In this document: one piece after another, positions 17,976 through 19,819 of the stretch
Numbering within the stretch: position 1 is the first letter of the stretch
How the letters are laid out: every line of letters begins with the position of its first letter
Notes under the pieces: generated by a model
The model's input: the letters and a program-made list of their open reading frames with translations, nothing else
Databases searched by the model: none
What the model was told of the DNA's origin: nothing
Program-made: the position numbers and the translations under genes
DNA from: Stagonosporopsis chrysanthemi
Taxonomy: Eukaryota; Ascomycota; Dothideomycetes; Pleosporales; Didymellaceae
Length of the DNA stretch: 19,819 nt
NCBI GenBank assembly: GCA_022560025.1
Contig: JAFISE010000292.1
Coordinates: 1-19,819 of the forward strand
Direction of reading: 5' to 3'

Positions 17976-18558
17976 CAGATCGAAGTCGCATGTGGTTGTG
18001 GGCCGTGAAGACGTGCGAGTGCGATGATGAGTGTGTGTATGTAGGTTGTTGATAGCTGCTCGAAGCCGAAAACAAGTGGCACGTGTTTCTAGCGACCCTG
18101 GCCCATTCTGGCTCAGCAACGGTCCCTCGATGCCTACCACTTACATGTTCGCTTCAATGAAGCGCCTGCATCTCCGGCACCATCAACCCGAATTAAAATT
18201 ACTTCCGAGGTCGGCAACGTCAAGCTCTCAGATGAATTTGGATAGTGTTCATTGATCGCATGACATTTTCTATTCACTCCACCACAAAATCTTATGATAA
18301 CAGCTAGTGATGGTGGTGCTGCAGCCTCATCTTTAGGTGCGCTAATGTTGTTGCTGGTGAGCGTCACGCTGAACCAAGCATCACGTCGGACCGGCACTTT
18401 CTGCTTGTCAGCTTCCTGTTTGAGATTTCTGCTTAGCGCCGCAACAGCGCAATGGGGATACAGGCATGTGATAATCGCATGATATATCATACAACGCTTG
18501 CCAGACTTTAACGTGACTTCTTCGGACACGGAATCAAAATTGTATTTATTTATTTATC
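17976..18558. other. No recognisable gene; ATTT microsatellite at its end
   Basis: A 131-codon minus-strand frame (18134-18529) has no recognisable motif. The stretch ends with an ATTT microsatellite (about 18543-18557) directly against the inverted-repeat element. Confidence 0.35.
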
Positions 18559-18632
18559 GAGTCCTACTCGGTTTCAGCCGCGTACTGCGCAGCTATGCCC
18601 GGAGGGACAGGCGTGGCAGACAGCGGACGCGG
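18559..18632 (+). repeat. Terminal inverted repeat, left
   Basis: Starts GAGTCCTACTCGGTTT and contains CTGCGCAGCTATGCCCGGAG and GACAGGCGTGGCAGAC. All of these recur in reverse complement at the other end. Confidence 0.88.
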
Positions 18633-19743
18633 CGCGAACGTTAATCCGCGCCACCCCATTCCATCCCTTGAACGAGACCATTTGTCCCCAAAACCTGCCG
18701 AAAAACACCACACACAAGGAGAACTCGATACTTGGAATTACCATCACAAAACGTGCAAACACATTTGCCAGAAGCTGCAATGGTCTCTACAGGCCATCTC
18801 GCGTCCCTCCGCGTAGGCCTGGTACCTGTAGAGTCGCCGCTGCGGCCCTGGCAGGGACGGATTAACAAACTGCGAGCATGCTACTTAAGATGACACGTCC
18901 ACCAAATGCAGTGGCAGCCATCTAGCCACGACACGGCAACGCGAGACGCGACGACGGAGCCCAGACACCCTTTGAGCATCACGGTCGCAATACACACAAC
19001 AGTCACCGATGGGTTTCCTGGTCAGCCCATCACCAACTGACAAAGTCTGCAACGTCCCGCGTTGACGAGCCCTCACGCTGAACAGCATAATCTCTCATGC
19101 AAATCTCTTCACAGACAGCCCGGCATGCTACCATCGGTGCCACCACATACTTGCTGATCACCAGACAGCCTCGTCCACTGTCGCCCCCACCCTGTGTTGA
19201 AGGAATGGGTCCCCTCTGACACAACCCGACAAGGTCTGAAGATATTCGCGTGAGAGCTCTCATGCTCAGTAAGCTCGACGGCACGCATGAGTGGAGCATC
19301 GCTCTTGTGGAGTTGGTCGCGAGGAAATGCTGCTGCCGCTGCGCCCGGTGGCAGGTCACACCACACACCATGGCCACATAGGAACCTAGTGGGAGGCAAC
19401 AAAACACAAAGGAACAAGAACAACGGAGCCGAAACCAAGCCCTGAGGGCGCGAGGGCTGGTGCAAATAGACGAAGCCGAGCATTAGGGAGAGACTGTATG
19501 TACCGCGGACGTGACACACGAGGCAGCGCGCCTCTACGAGCCTTGAAACAACGGTATACATGTACGACTTCGAGTGCGGCACACATACGGGAACAACGGT
19601 CTGAGGAACACAAAGACAAGAAATAACGTCACTTCTAGAGACGTAATGTACATAGTCGCAGATAGAGGCAAGACAACGGCATGCCTCTGGGGACGGATGG
19701 CTCTTACGAGAGTGAAGTGGGGCGGTGTCGACTCACATCAACA

Positions 19744-19817
19744 CCGCGTCGGCCGTCTGCCACGCCTGTCACTCCGGGCATAGCTGCGCAGATCGCGGCT
19801 AAAACCGAGTAGGACTC
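19744..19817 (-). repeat. Terminal inverted repeat, right
   Basis: Reverse complement of 18559-18632 with about six mismatches, including one C/T difference in GTTT(C/T)AGCC and a TA/AT swap. Confidence 0.88.
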
Positions 19818-19819
19818 CA

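Larger units (their letters stand above)
18559..19817. mobile_element. Non-autonomous element with 74-bp terminal inverted repeats
   Basis: A 1259-bp unit bounded by long inverted repeats (18559-18632 and 19744-19817, about 68 of 74 positions matching by hand). The interior has only short frames without transposase motifs, so it is best read as a non-autonomous DNA transposon or large MITE. The outermost GAGTCCTACTC is itself a small hairpin (GAGT-CCT-ACTC). Target duplication cannot be judged because only two bases follow the right end; TC on the left and CA on the right do not match. The repeats differ from those of copy B, so it is a different family. Confidence 0.75.

Noticed and set aside
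19109..19582. A 157-codon minus-strand frame inside the inverted-repeat element
   Set aside because: No transposase or other motif; composition like random translation of GC-rich sequence. It is not supported as a gene.
1..19819. tRNA or rRNA genes
   Set aside because: No cloverleaf or conserved rRNA segment was noticed on either strand by eye. A covariance-model search would be needed to exclude them.

Overview
The window reads as a repeat-rich, probably subtelomeric stretch of a filamentous ascomycete genome, most likely a Dothideomycete-type fungus (the lineage is inference). Evidence: several Fot1/pogo-type DD35D transposons, an OrsD/RecQ-like telomere-linked helicase, fungal F-box and F-box/ankyrin genes, a 14-bp TTAGGG-type repeat, and nonsense codons partly of the CpA-to-TpA kind expected from repeat-induced point mutation (RIP). 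Every recognisable host gene is broken. The only sizeable intact host-like frame is an unrecognised protein at 14469-15755.

Layout. 1-2290: the 5' tip of one Fot1-like transposase at the window edge, then a second copy (A) head to tail with it, with a broken transposase and an intact second ORF. 2291-2481: a 20-bp minisatellite that has replaced the 5' end of copy A. 2584-6293 and 8700-8849, minus strand: one telomere-linked helicase pseudogene, cut in two by a third element (copy B, 6296-8699) with 41-bp terminal inverted repeats and a TA target duplication. About 8990-9345: 3' remnant of a fourth copy (C). 9360-9962: F-box pseudogene with two stops. 10334-12271: fused methyltransferase/FAD-oxidase pseudogene with two in-frame stops. 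12620-13765: F-box/ankyrin pseudogene. 13848-13911: 4 x 16-bp tandem repeat. 14469-15755: unrecognised protein. 15798-17505: no gene seen, one interstitial telomere-like repeat. 17506-17975: possible small gene with a frame change. 18559-19817: a 1.26-kb element with 74-bp inverted repeats and no transposase, ending 2 bp before the window does.

There is no working pathway here; the genes do not cooperate. The value is in the transposon biology: a transposase family whose C-terminal region is a separate ORF behind a strongly conserved non-coding spacer, a helicase gene split in frame by a precise TA insertion, and reciprocal Trp-to-stop changes between two copies.
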